Origin: Paractinoplanes ovalisporus
Lineage (GTDB): Bacteria; Actinomycetota; Actinomycetes; Mycobacteriales; Micromonosporaceae
Direction of reading: 5' to 3'
Length of the DNA: 64,000 nt
Assembly (NCBI RefSeq): GCF_016834655.1
Contig: NZ_JAENHP010000008.1
Span: forward strand, 186,001-250,000
Position 1 is the first letter of the stretch. Each line of letters starts with the position of its first letter. The notes under the pieces were generated by a model. The model was given only the letters and a program-made list of their open reading frames with translations, was not told the origin of the DNA and searched no databases. Shown here piece by piece: positions 26,904 through 36,028 of the stretch. A program made the position numbers and the translations under genes.

Positions 26904-27650
26904 CTAGAGATCGTAGCGGGCACCTGGGCGCACGACCTCAACCGGTCCCGCAAACGCGGCCACGGCGGCATCCACAATAGATGCCTCACTCACCCACGCG
27001 GGGACGAGATGGGTCAGCAACAGCTTCCCGACGTCCGCCTTGGTGGCCGCCTCGCCCGCCTCACCGCCCGTAAGGTGCAGGCCAGGGGGGTTGTCGGCGC
27101 CGTCGAGGTAACTGGCCTCACACAGAAACAAATCCGCGCCGGCGGCGAGTCGCAGTAACGGTTCGCAGGGCGCCGTGTCCGAGGAGTAGGCGAGAACCCG
27201 CCCACCCTGCTCGATGCGTACGCCGTAGGTCTCGATCGGATGGTTGACCCGGTCGACGGTGATCGAGAAGGGACCGATCGGGAACGTCCCCGGCTGCAGG
27301 CCGTAGAACGTGTAGACGTCGTCCACCGGCTCGCTGTCCTGGCTGTACGCGGCGGAGATGCGCTCGGCGGCGCCCAGCGGGGCATAGACCGGCAGGGGCG
27401 GCAGCGGGCCGGACGGGTCGTAGCGACGGACCACGATGTAGGTGCAGGCGTCGAGCATGTGGTCGCAGTGCAGATGCGTGAGGATGATCGCGTCGATCTT
27501 GTTCATGTCCGAGTAGCGCTGCAGAGCGGACAACGAACCCGAGCCGAAATCGATCAGCAGCCGGAAGCCCTCAGCCTCGACGAGATAGGCGGAACAAGCC
27601 GACTCGGGGCCGGGAAAACTGCCGGCACAGCCGAGAACGGTCAGTCGCAT
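26904..27650 (-). CDS. MBL-fold phosphodiesterase-like hydrolase (Rv1339-type)
   Basis: A 248-residue metallo-beta-lactamase-fold protein with the dinuclear metal motif THLHCDHMLD, then HLTGGEAGEAA and LLLTHLVPAW. Synteny (between cysM and rph) and sequence opening MRLTVLGCAGSFPGP identify it with the M. tuberculosis Rv1339 group, which has been described as an atypical cAMP phosphodiesterase; older annotation calls it RNase Z-like. AAAGGGA precedes the ATG. Its function here is inferred from family and position. Confidence 0.85.
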   Translation of the reverse strand: MRLTVLGCAGSFPGPESACSAYLVEAEGFRLLIDFGSGSLSALQRYSDMNKIDAIILTHLHCDHMLDACTYIVVRRYDPSGPLPPLPVYAPLGAAERISAAYSQDSEPVDDVYTFYGLQPGTFPIGPFSITVDRVNHPIETYGVRIEQGGRVLAYSSDTAPCEPLLRLAAGADLFLCEASYLDGADNPPGLHLTGGEAGEAATKADVGKLLLTHLVPAWVSEASIVDAAVAAFAGPVEVVRPGARYDL

Positions 27651-27780
27651 GCGGGTCCCTTTGGCTCACGCTGGGTCGAACACGCCCCGCCCGACCGGTC
27701 CGTGCTGACTCCCTCAGACCAGTCAATCACGGAGCGAAGCGTACGCCGGGACCTGCGCGCCATGTAAACGTCTGATCGAT

Positions 27781-27798
27781 TTGTCGCTAAATCGACAA
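27781..27798. promoter_or_regulatory. Dyad in the 27.65-27.91 kb intergenic region
   Basis: TTGTCG-CTAAAT-CGACAA is a perfect 6-6-6 inverted repeat in an AT-richer stretch between the divergent Rv1339-type gene and the small membrane protein gene. It could be an operator or a transcript hairpin. The binder is unknown. Confidence 0.4.
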
Positions 27799-27911
27799 CG
27801 TACATCACACCGCCCGTGACCTCGGCCATTAACGCAATTCCCGTTACGTCCGGTGAGTCGTTTGCGTTGCACAAAGTGAGGACTTTCGAGGACGGAACAG
27901 GCGGAGGCAGC

Positions 27912-28322
27912 GTGACCACGGTCGAGAAGGACCGCACCACGCGCACCGAAGCGGCAGCGATCATGCCGTTCGGTGGCTGGGAGAGTACACCGACAGGCAC
28001 GGCATCGGCCGACGACGAAGTTCTTTTCCGTTTTCCGGCGCCCGATGATCCGGCCCCGAGCACGGCCAGGCTGCTCACGCTGGCCCTCTGGGCGGCTGGG
28101 CTCGGGTTCTCCGCCCTCGGCGCGGGAGCGCTCGCGATGGCCGACGTGCTGGGCGGCGCGGCCTTCTGGTACGTGCCGACACTCGCTTTTTTCGGGCTGT
28201 TGAGCGTGGTGATGGCGGCGGCGTCTTTCCTGTCGATCCACCGGCCGGTCCTGCCGTGGCTGTTGCTCACGTGCGCGACCGGGCCGTTGGCAGTCGACAT
28301 TCTGATAGCCGTGCTTTATTAG
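27912..28322 (+). CDS. Small integral membrane protein
   Basis: A 136-residue protein. A hydrophilic N-terminus of about 60 residues is followed by three hydrophobic segments (LLTLALWAAGLGFSALGAG; FWYVPTLAFFGLLSVVMAA; LPWLLLTCATGPLAVDILI). The GTG at 27912 has GGAGG four bases upstream. I recognise no family. It occupies the place that murI and a rhomboid gene hold in mycobacteria, and converges on cysM with a five-base gap. Confidence 0.7.
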   Translation: MTTVEKDRTTRTEAAAIMPFGGWESTPTGTASADDEVLFRFPAPDDPAPSTARLLTLALWAAGLGFSALGAGALAMADVLGGAAFWYVPTLAFFGLLSVVMAAASFLSIHRPVLPWLLLTCATGPLAVDILIAVLY

Positions 28323-28327
28323 GGGCC

Positions 28328-29293
<966 letters not shown>

Positions 29294-29298
29294 GACGA

Positions 29299-29613
29299 TT
29301 AGCGCCCGAGAAGGGCGGCCGCCGCCACGAAGCCCAGAGCGCCACCGGCCACGGCCGGGAGGATGGTGATCGAGTCACCGTCGCTGAGCTTGGCGTCGAG
29401 CGCGCCGAGGAAGCGGACGTCTTCGTCGTTGACGTAGATGTTGACGAACTTGTGCAGACCGCCCTCGGGGGTGATCAGCCGGCCCTTGAAGCCGTTGTGC
29501 TTGGCGTCCAGGTCGTCGATCAGGGCGCTCAGCGATTCGCCGGACCCTTCAACGATCTTGGCACCGCCGGTGTAGCTGCGCAGGATGGTGGGGACGCGAA
29601 CTTCGATAGCCAT
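29299..29613 (-). CDS. cysO: Sulfur-carrier protein CysO with C-terminal extension
   Basis: A 104-residue ubiquitin-fold (MoaD/ThiS) protein that carries sulfur as a C-terminal Gly-Gly thiocarboxylate for cysteine synthesis. The body matches the family (VPTILRSYTGG, FVNIYVNDEDVRFL, DSITILPAVAGG). In the mycobacterial protein the chain ends at the Gly-Gly. Here Gly90-Gly91 is followed by 13 more residues, ALGFVAAAALLGR, before a clear TAA. The carrier would need proteolytic maturation, for which the adjacent JAMM protease Mec is the obvious candidate. GGAG lies 11 bases before the ATG. Confidence 0.93.
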   Translation of the reverse strand: MAIEVRVPTILRSYTGGAKIVEGSGESLSALIDDLDAKHNGFKGRLITPEGGLHKFVNIYVNDEDVRFLGALDAKLSDGDSITILPAVAGGALGFVAAAALLGR

Positions 29614-29744
29614 GGCTGTGAATGCTCCAAAAGGAAGGTCGAACTGAGGGCAGGGTCGTCTGGGGAACGGGTGTCGTCAGCGACACTCGTAGAAGACCGA
29701 GACGGGGCTCTGCCCGAACATGTACGACTGCACAGCGCTCGCAA

Positions 29745-30167
29745 TCACGCGTCCACCGTCGCATCCACGATGTTGATCTCTTCTTCGGTCACCACGCCGT
29801 CCACTATGCGGAACGACCGGATCTCTTCCGAGTCGGGCTCACGTGTGGAGACGAGCACGTAGTGCGCCCCGGGCTCACCGGCGAACGAGATGTCGGTGCG
29901 CGACGGGTATGCCTCGGTGGCCGTGTGCGAGTGGTAGATGACCACCGGCTCCTCGTCGTTGTCGTCCATCTCGCGCCAGACCCGCAGCTGCTCCATGGAG
30001 TCGAACTCGTAGAACGTCATCGACCGGGCCGCGTTGTCCATCTCGATGAGCCGGGTCGGCAGGTCGCTGCCGATCGGGCCGGCGACGACACCGCAGGCCT
30101 CATCGGGGTGGTCCCGGCGGGCGTGGGCGACGATCGCGTCGACGATCGCGCTGTCGATGGTCAGCAC
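29745..30167 (-). CDS. mec: Mec, JAMM/MPN metalloprotease for CysO-cysteine
   Basis: A 140-residue JAB1/MPN-domain zinc peptidase that in mycobacteria cleaves newly formed cysteine from CysO. The JAMM signature is complete: the conserved Glu upstream, YHSHTATEAYPSRTD (His-X-His-X7-Ser-X2-Asp) and HARRDHPDEACG near the N-terminus. The GTG at 30167 is seven bases after TAATGT, suggesting a leaderless mRNA; a GTG three codons earlier falls inside that box. Because CysO has residues after its Gly-Gly, Mec may have a second role in trimming the precursor. 131 bases separate it from cysO. Confidence 0.93.
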   Translation of the reverse strand: MLTIDSAIVDAIVAHARRDHPDEACGVVAGPIGSDLPTRLIEMDNAARSMTFYEFDSMEQLRVWREMDDNDEEPVVIYHSHTATEAYPSRTDISFAGEPGAHYVLVSTREPDSEEIRSFRIVDGVVTEEEINIVDATVDA

Positions 30168-30214
30168 GCTCTTCACATTACCGTGAGATTTCCCGTCGCC
30201 CAGCGTGGCGACGC

Positions 30215-30715
30215 TCACTCGATCTCGGGCAGCGCGTTGAGCAGCGACTCCTGCAGGTAGCCCAGGTAGGCGTACACGCTGAGCTGGAACACCCGGCTCG
30301 ATCCGGGGTCGCGCAGCACGGCCTCGTCGAGCTCCTCGCCCAGATCGGTGTCGGCCTGGATGTCGAGGCGGGTGCCCATGGCCAGGCGGGCGTCGTTGAT
30401 CGCCCGCAGCCAGGCCTCGGCCGCCTCGCCGTCGAGCCGCACCTCGCCCTCGCCCTCGTCGGGCAGGGCGGCCAGGATCGCGCCGGCCTGATCGATCTTG
30501 CCGGTCTTGAGATCCCCCTCGGTGTAGAGGCGGAACTCGGCCGAGTCGTCCGGCTTCTCCGGATAGATGTCCGGGAAGAGCCGGCTGACGACCGGATCGG
30601 TGTGATCCATGCCGTCGGTCAGCAGGCCGACCACTTCGCCGGCGACCTTGCGCAAGACGCGCACCTCGTCGACCGCGAAGGTGGCCACGCACTGGCTGCC
30701 GTTGCGTCGGAACAT
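30215..30715 (-). CDS. DUF2017 family protein
   Basis: A 166-residue protein of the DUF2017 family, which accompanies clpS in most actinobacteria (VLRKVAGEVVGLLTDGMD; PVVSRLFPDIYPEKPDDSAEFR). Its function is unknown; a link to N-degron proteolysis is suggested only by conserved neighbourhood. GGGAGA lies six bases before the ATG. Confidence 0.88.
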   Translation of the reverse strand: MFRRNGSQCVATFAVDEVRVLRKVAGEVVGLLTDGMDHTDPVVSRLFPDIYPEKPDDSAEFRLYTEGDLKTGKIDQAGAILAALPDEGEGEVRLDGEAAEAWLRAINDARLAMGTRLDIQADTDLGEELDEAVLRDPGSSRVFQLSVYAYLGYLQESLLNALPEIE

Positions 30716-30734
30716 CTGCTCTCTCCCGCGGTGT

Positions 30735-31034
30735 TCAGTCCCGGTCCACCGTCGCCCAGAGACCGTATCCGTGCAGCTGGTTGGCGTCCATCTCCATGCG
30801 CTCGCGCGCGCCGGAGCTGACCACCGCTCGACCCTTGTTGTGCACGTCGAGCATCAACGCTTCCGCCTTCTCCTTGGAGAAGCCGAATATTTTCTGAAAC
30901 ACCCAGGTCACGTACGACATGAGGTTGACCGGATCATCCCAGACGATGGTCACCCAAGGCCGATCGTCAGCGGGTGCCTCCTCGATCTCGGGGCTCTCGA
31001 CGGGAGCGACCTGTGGCAGCGCCATGCCCACCAT
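30735..31034 (-). CDS. clpS: ClpS, N-degron adaptor of ClpAP/ClpCP
   Basis: A 99-residue adaptor that binds N-end-rule substrates and hands them to a Clp ATPase. The core is recognisable: WVTIVWDDPVNLMSYVTWVF, FGFSKEKAEALMLDVHNKGRAVV and the C-terminal segment ending GLWATVDRD. The first 25 residues are disordered and acidic, as usual. The ATG at 31034 has GGTGG nearby; a second ATG three codons later is equally possible. It is divergent from pncB. Confidence 0.93.
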   Translation of the reverse strand: MVGMALPQVAPVESPEIEEAPADDRPWVTIVWDDPVNLMSYVTWVFQKIFGFSKEKAEALMLDVHNKGRAVVSSGARERMEMDANQLHGYGLWATVDRD

Positions 31035-31130
31035 GGTGCCACCGGTTCCGCCGCATCGGTGAACCGGAACGCCGATCCGCAGGTCAGGACGCGGTTCGTA
31101 AGGGGCCGTCGGGCGCAATAGGGTGGGCTG

Positions 31131-32417
31131 GTGAACACCTTCGCCCCCGCGCTGATGACCGATCAGTACGAGCTGACCATGATCAGCGCCGCTCTCCAGG
31201 ACGGCACCGCCGACCGGCCGTGCGTCTTCGAGGTCTTCGCCCGCCGCCTGCCCGGCGGCCGGCGCTACGGCGTGGTGGCCGGGCCGGGCCGGCTGGTCGA
31301 GCTGATCAAGAACTTCCGGTTCGGCGAGGCCGAGGTCCGGTTCCTGCGCGAGGCCGGCATCGTCGACGAGACGACCGCCAAATGGCTCGAGGGTTACCGC
31401 TTCACGGGCGACATCGACGGGTACGCCGAGGGAGAGCTCTTCTTCCCGGGCTCCCCGATCCTGACCGTCAGCGGCACGTTCGCCGAGTGCGTGGTGCTCG
31501 AGACGCTGATCCTGTCGGTGCTCAACCACGACAGCGCGGTCGCGGCGGGGGCGGCCCGCATGGTGACCGCGGCGCGGGGCCGGCCGATCATCGAGATGGG
31601 CTCCCGCCGTACGCACGAGGACTCGGCCGTCGCCGCCGCCCGGGCCGCCTATCTGGCCGGGTTCGCGTCGACCTCCAACCTGGCCGCGGGAGCGCTCTAC
31701 GGCATCCCGACGACCGGCACCTCGGCGCACGCGTTCACCCTTCTGCATGACGACGAGCCGGCCGCGTTCGCCTCCCAGGTGGCCGCGCTCGGCAAGAACA
31801 CCACCCTGCTGGTCGACACCTACGACATCGGCCAGGGCATCCGCAACGCGATCGCGGTGGCCGGGCCCGACCTGCGGGCCGTCCGCATCGACTCGGGCGA
31901 CCTGTCGGTGCTGGCGCAGCACTCGCGCGAACTGCTCGACTCGCTCGGCGCCACCGAGACCAAGATCGTGGTCTCGGGCGACATGGACGAATACGCGATC
32001 GCCACGCTGGCCGCCGAGCCGGTCGACATGTACGGCGCCGGCACCGCGGTGGTCACCGGGTCGGGCGCGCCCACCGCGGGCCTGGTCTACAAGCTGGTCG
32101 AGGTCGAGGGGCGCCCGGTGGTCAAGCGCTCGGAGAACAAGGCCACGGTGGGCGGGCGCAAGACGGCCGTACGCCGGCACAAGCCCACCGGCACAGCGAC
32201 CGAAGAGATCATCGTGTCGCAGGGGGTGCCCGACCACTCCGCCAACGACCGGCTGCTGCAGCGCTCGTTCTTCGTCGGCGGCGAGGCGGTCGAGCAGCCC
32301 AGCCTGGCCGACTCGCGGGAACACCTGCGCCAGTGCCTGATCTCGATACCGTGGGAGGGCCTCAAGCTCTCGGCCGGTGACCCGGCCATCCCCGTCACCA
32401 TCGTCCCGACCGTTTAG
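31131..32417 (+). CDS. pncB: Nicotinate phosphoribosyltransferase
   Basis: A 428-residue enzyme joining nicotinate and PRPP to form nicotinate mononucleotide, the committed NAD salvage step. Family segments are LMTDQYELTMISAAL, GSRRTHEDSAVAAARAAYLAGF, GTSAHAF and VRIDSGDL. The GTG at 31131 lies six bases after TAGGGT, typical of leaderless starts. With pncA 12 bases downstream it forms a compact nicotinamide-salvage pair. Confidence 0.95.
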   Translation: MNTFAPALMTDQYELTMISAALQDGTADRPCVFEVFARRLPGGRRYGVVAGPGRLVELIKNFRFGEAEVRFLREAGIVDETTAKWLEGYRFTGDIDGYAEGELFFPGSPILTVSGTFAECVVLETLILSVLNHDSAVAAGAARMVTAARGRPIIEMGSRRTHEDSAVAAARAAYLAGFASTSNLAAGALYGIPTTGTSAHAFTLLHDDEPAAFASQVAALGKNTTLLVDTYDIGQGIRNAIAVAGPDLRAVRIDSGDLSVLAQHSRELLDSLGATETKIVVSGDMDEYAIATLAAEPVDMYGAGTAVVTGSGAPTAGLVYKLVEVEGRPVVKRSENKATVGGRKTAVRRHKPTGTATEEIIVSQGVPDHSANDRLLQRSFFVGGEAVEQPSLADSREHLRQCLISIPWEGLKLSAGDPAIPVTIVPTV

Positions 32418-32428
32418 GGGTTAGTTCC

Positions 32429-33007
32429 GTGACACGAGCGCTGATCATCGTCGACGTCCAGAACGACTTCTGTGAGGGCGGCTCGCTGGCGGTCGCCGGC
32501 GGGGCCGCGGTGGCCGCCGGCATCTCGCTGGTGCTCGACAAGGCGGCCGGCCGGTGGGACCACGTGGTCGCCACGAAGGACTGGCACATCGACCCGGGCG
32601 CGCACTTCAGCGACAACCCCGACTATCTCGACTCCTGGCCCCGGCACTGCGTGGTCGGCACCTCGGGCGCCGATTTCCACCCCGAGCTGGTGACCGACCG
32701 GGTCGAGGCGGTCTTCCACAAGGGCGAGTACAAGGCCGCATACTCCGGCTTCGAGGGCCGGACCGAGACGGGCGAGACCCTCGCGGCGTGGCTGCGTGAC
32801 AAGGGTGTGACGGAAGTCGAAGTGGTCGGCATCGCGACCGACCACTGCGTACGGGCGACCGCGCTCGACGCCCGGGCCGAGGGCTTCGCGACGACGGTGT
32901 TGCTGGAGCTCACCGCGGGTGTGGCGGCCGCGACGACCGAGGCCGCGCTCGAGCAGCTCCGCTCGGCGTCGGTCGAGACGACGGGTTCACCGGTCGTTGC
33001 GTCCTGA
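32429..33007 (+). CDS. pncA: Nicotinamidase
   Basis: A 192-residue isochorismatase-fold amidase converting nicotinamide to nicotinate, the substrate of PncB. The catalytic triad is Asp9 (IIVDVQNDF), Lys98 (FHKGEY) and Cys140 (ATDHC). The metal site is Asp51, His53, His59 and His73. A member of this family activates pyrazinamide in mycobacteria. It is co-directional with pncB and probably co-transcribed. Confidence 0.95.
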   Translation: MTRALIIVDVQNDFCEGGSLAVAGGAAVAAGISLVLDKAAGRWDHVVATKDWHIDPGAHFSDNPDYLDSWPRHCVVGTSGADFHPELVTDRVEAVFHKGEYKAAYSGFEGRTETGETLAAWLRDKGVTEVEVVGIATDHCVRATALDARAEGFATTVLLELTAGVAAATTEAALEQLRSASVETTGSPVVAS

Positions 33008-33080
33008 TTTCGGCGCGATCAAGTAGTTGGTTTTTTGTCGTACCCCCGGGGCAGGATGAGCCCCGGAGGTCAGGATCCAC

Positions 33081-34505
33081 ATGCTTCTCAAGCCTTACCG
33101 TGACACGCTCGCCCTGCCCGGCATCAAGTCGTTGCTGGCCGTGGCGACGCTCGCGCGCATCCCGATCGCGGCCGGCGCCGTCGTGCTCACCCTGCACGTG
33201 GTCACCGACCTCGGGCGGGGCTACGGCGCGGCCGGCCTGATCGGGGCCGCGTTCACGATCGGCGGTTCGGTCGGCGCGCCGGTCATGGGCCGCCTGATCG
33301 ACCGGCGCGGGTTGCGGCTGGTGCTGGTCCTGACCACGGTGGCCGAGGTGCTGTTCTGGTCGCTGGCGCAGGCCGTGCCCTATTGGAGCCTGCTGGTCAT
33401 GGCCCTGATCGGCGGCTTCCTGGCGCTGCCGGCGTTCTCGGTCGCCCGCCAGTCGATCAGCGCCCTCACGCCCGAGGCCCAGCGCCTGCCCGCGTTCGCC
33501 CTCGACTCGATCTCCACCGAGCTCAGTTTCATGGCCGGCCCCGCGCTCGGCGTGCTGGTCGCCACCACGGCCGGCCCGCGCTGGGCCATGCTCATGCTGG
33601 CCGCCGGCATCCTGCTCTCCGGGGTCGGCCTGTGGCTGCTCAACCCGCCGGTCCGGGCCGCGCACGAGGCCCCCATCACCGCCGGCGAGCGTGTGCCGCG
33701 GCGCAGCTGGCTGGGCCCGCGCTTCGTCGCCGTCCTGCTCGTCACGATGGCCGCGACGCTGGTGCTCTCGGGCACCGACGTGGCCCTGGTGGCCGTGCTG
33801 CGCGACAACGGCGAGCTGGGCTGGAGCGGCCTGGTCATGTCGATGTGGGCGTTCTATTCGCTGCTGGGCGGCTTCGTCTACGGCACGATCCACCGCTCGT
33901 TCCCACCCGTGCTGATCCTCGCCCCCTTGGCCGTGGCCACGATGCTGGTGAGCCTGGGCGGCGCCCACTGGTGGCTGATCGCCGTGCTGCTCATCCCGGC
34001 CGGCGCCCTCTGCGCCCCCTTGATCACCTCAACGGCCGACGCCATCAGCCGCATGATCCCGGCCGCCGCTCGCGGCGAGGCCATGGGTCTGCACAACTCG
34101 GCCCTGACCGTCGGCGTCGCCCTGGGCGGCCCGCTGGCCGGTGTCGCGGCCGACACCCTCTCCCCGCCCTGGGGTTTCGTCACCGTCGGCGGAGCGGGCG
34201 TCCTGATCGCCTTGCTGGTCCTCCCCACCGAGCTACGCCGCCGCCGCGCCGCCCTCCCTGCCGTTTCCGAGACACCCGTAGCCGTCCCGGGCCTTCCCGA
34301 GCCGACCGCCGCCGTCCCGGGTGCCGCAGTGGCCGCTTCCACCACATCTGCCCACCCCACGAACGAGACCGACGCCGACCGTGCCACGAGCGGGACCAAT
34401 GCCGGCCGCGGCACAAATGGCACGTCCACCATGCCCGATCAACGCGCTCCCGGCGGCACGGAGCCAGTCGGCTACGACGACACACTGCCTGCCGGCCGCC
34501 CCTGA
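33081..34505 (+). CDS. MFS transporter
   Basis: A 474-residue membrane protein with 12 predicted helices and the MFS loop GRLIDRRGLRL after helix 2. The last 75 residues are a hydrophilic Thr/Asn/Ala/Gly-rich tail (TNETDADRATSGTNAGRGT) unusual for the family. Substrate unknown. The ATG at 33081 has AGGATCC/GGAGG upstream. It is separated from pncA by 73 bases and is not obviously linked to NAD salvage. Confidence 0.85.
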   Translation: MLLKPYRDTLALPGIKSLLAVATLARIPIAAGAVVLTLHVVTDLGRGYGAAGLIGAAFTIGGSVGAPVMGRLIDRRGLRLVLVLTTVAEVLFWSLAQAVPYWSLLVMALIGGFLALPAFSVARQSISALTPEAQRLPAFALDSISTELSFMAGPALGVLVATTAGPRWAMLMLAAGILLSGVGLWLLNPPVRAAHEAPITAGERVPRRSWLGPRFVAVLLVTMAATLVLSGTDVALVAVLRDNGELGWSGLVMSMWAFYSLLGGFVYGTIHRSFPPVLILAPLAVATMLVSLGGAHWWLIAVLLIPAGALCAPLITSTADAISRMIPAAARGEAMGLHNSALTVGVALGGPLAGVAADTLSPPWGFVTVGGAGVLIALLVLPTELRRRRAALPAVSETPVAVPGLPEPTAAVPGAAVAASTTSAHPTNETDADRATSGTNAGRGTNGTSTMPDQRAPGGTEPVGYDDTLPAGRP

Positions 34506-34522
34506 CCAAAGACCTGGCCTAG

Positions 34523-34723
34523 GAAGATCCGTCTGGCCGAGCGTGGCGAGCCATGCGTCGATGGGAGGCCGTTCGGACCGGACCCGATCGTCGGCGCTAT
34601 CTGCTGATCTGCGCCTGTGCCGCCATCCGCGGACTCGTGATCCTGCACGACGACAACGACTTTGTGACGGCCGCACGACACCTTCCCGACCTGGCCGAAC
34701 GTCGAATCCAGTCACTCCCCTAG
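34523..34723 (+). pseudogene. C-terminal remnant of a PIN-domain toxin (VapC-like)
   Basis: The open stretch after an in-frame TAG (34520-34522) reads like the second half of a PIN-domain RNase: DRRRYLLICACAAIRGLVIL followed by HDDNDFVTAARHLPDLAERR, with the acidic HDDNDF that supplies metal ligands. The N-terminal half with the first catalytic Asp is missing, and no antitoxin is adjacent. An internal ATG at 34553 could express 56 residues but would lack half the active site. Read as a decayed toxin. Confidence 0.55.
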
Positions 34724-34981
34724 CGCCTCCGGCAACCCGGCCCGACGGGCACCTTCACCACTGAGCGCGCCGCTGATCGTCGGCTTCGCTCCACATCTCG
34801 CCATGCGACCGCGGCATCCGGGCCGGTCACGCATCGGCCCTTCGCGAACCCATCTCGACTCGCGACCGCAACCGCAACCGCACCGATGACCTTCGAGGGC
34901 GTGGACGGCAGGGCTGGGTGGCAGCTTGGCAGCGTTCCTGAGCTGGGGTGGCGTAGATCACGAGGGCGAACGTGAAAGCTT

Positions 34982-35013
34982 CTTGTACGGTCGTACTTGT
35001 ACAGCCGTACAAG
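34982..35013. promoter_or_regulatory. Operator of the SMR/TetR efflux operon
   Basis: CTTGTACGG and CCGTACAAG form a perfect 9-bp inverted repeat with a 14-base spacer that itself contains GTACTTGTAC. The site lies 18 bases before the SMR start, in a suitable place to block the promoter. The co-transcribed TetR is the presumed repressor. Confidence 0.8.
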
Positions 35014-35030
35014 TTGAGAGAAGGAACGCC

Positions 35031-35351
35031 GTGCCGTACGTGTTTCTGCTTGTTGCCATCGCCTGTGAAGTGGCGGCCACGAGCATGCTGAAGTTCACGG
35101 ACGGCTTCACGAAGCTGTGGCCCACCGTGGCGTGCCTGGCCGGATATGCGATCTCGTTCGCCGCCCTGTCGGTTGTCGTCAAGGATCTGCCGGTGGGCGT
35201 CGTCTACGCCGTCTGGTCGGCCCTCGGCACCGCCGCGATCGTGGCCATCGGCGCGGTCTTCCTCGGTGAGCCGCTCACGACGGTTAAGGTCGTCGGCGTC
35301 AGCCTCATCATCGCCGGCGTAGTGACCGTGAACCTGGGCGGTGCCCATTGA
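35031..35351 (+). CDS. SMR family multidrug efflux protein
   Basis: A 106-residue protein with four transmembrane helices of the small multidrug resistance (EmrE/QacC) family. The essential glutamate is present in IACEVAATSMLKFTDGFTKL (Glu13), and the helix 3-4 region ends in SLIIAGVVTVNL. It exchanges protons for cationic drugs and antiseptics as a dimer. The GTG at 35031 follows GAAGGA by five bases. Its TGA overlaps the TTG start of the regulator (TTGA). Confidence 0.93.
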   Translation: MPYVFLLVAIACEVAATSMLKFTDGFTKLWPTVACLAGYAISFAALSVVVKDLPVGVVYAVWSALGTAAIVAIGAVFLGEPLTTVKVVGVSLIIAGVVTVNLGGAH

Positions 35352-36028
35352 GCAATCCCATCGAAGAGACCCCCGCCCGCCGCCGGGCCGACACTCGGCG
35401 ACGGCGCAGCGACCGCGACCCCACGCACGACGACACTCCGGGGCCCGGCCGACCGGCCCGGAGGCGTACGGACTCGGAAACCGCACGCCGCCCCCAGCGC
35501 GCCCGTGATCCCGAGGCCCGCCGGGCCGCCCTGGCCGCGGCCGCGCTCGAGGTGATCTCGGAGTCGGGTCTGGCCCGCACGTCGCACCGGGCCGTGGCGG
35601 CCAAGGCCGACCTGCCGCTCGGCGCGACGACCTATTACTACCCGACGCTGGACGACCTGATCGCCGCCGGGCTTCAGCTGGCCGCGGCCGACCTGCAGAC
35701 CGACTTCGAGCGCTGGGCCGGGCGCCTGGGCGACACTGACGACATCCCGGCCGCCGTCGCCGGTCTGATCGTCGAGTATCTGAGCGACCGCCGCCGCGCC
35801 CAGATCGAGTGCGAGCTGTATGTGGCCGCCGCCCGCGACGCCGCTCTCCGGCCGCTGGCGATGGCCTGGCTCACCGGCATGCGCGGCATCCTGGAGCCGC
35901 ACCTGGGCCCGGACGCCACCCGCGACGTCATGGCCCTCTTCGACGGCGTGACCCTGCAGGCCCTGATCACCGGCAATGACGTCGACGTGACCGCCCTGAC
36001 CGCCACGATCCGCAAACTCACGAGCTGA
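35348..36028 (+). CDS. TetR family regulator of the SMR pump
   Basis: A 226-residue regulator. A 50-residue Arg/Pro/Asp-rich N-terminal tail precedes a TetR HTH (about 58-105: RRAALAAAALEVISESGL, then TSHRAVAAKADLPLGATTYYY). The TTG start at 35348 overlaps the SMR stop; no ATG or GTG is available before the HTH in this frame. It probably binds the dyad before the SMR gene. Its 3' end overlaps the convergent MFS gene by 11 bases. Confidence 0.87.
   Translation: MSNPIEETPARRRADTRRRRSDRDPTHDDTPGPGRPARRRTDSETARRPQRARDPEARRAALAAAALEVISESGLARTSHRAVAAKADLPLGATTYYYPTLDDLIAAGLQLAAADLQTDFERWAGRLGDTDDIPAAVAGLIVEYLSDRRRAQIECELYVAAARDAALRPLAMAWLTGMRGILEPHLGPDATRDVMALFDGVTLQALITGNDVDVTALTATIRKLTS

Noticed and set aside
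29677..29721. 14-codon ORF with a late Cys codon (MFGQSPVSVFYECR) between mec and cysO, considered as a cysteine attenuator leader
   Set aside because: Only one Cys codon, no Shine-Dalgarno, and no terminator/antiterminator pair visible between it and cysO.
34553..34723. Functional PIN-domain toxin
   Set aside because: Only the C-terminal half remains; the first catalytic Asp and the antitoxin are missing.
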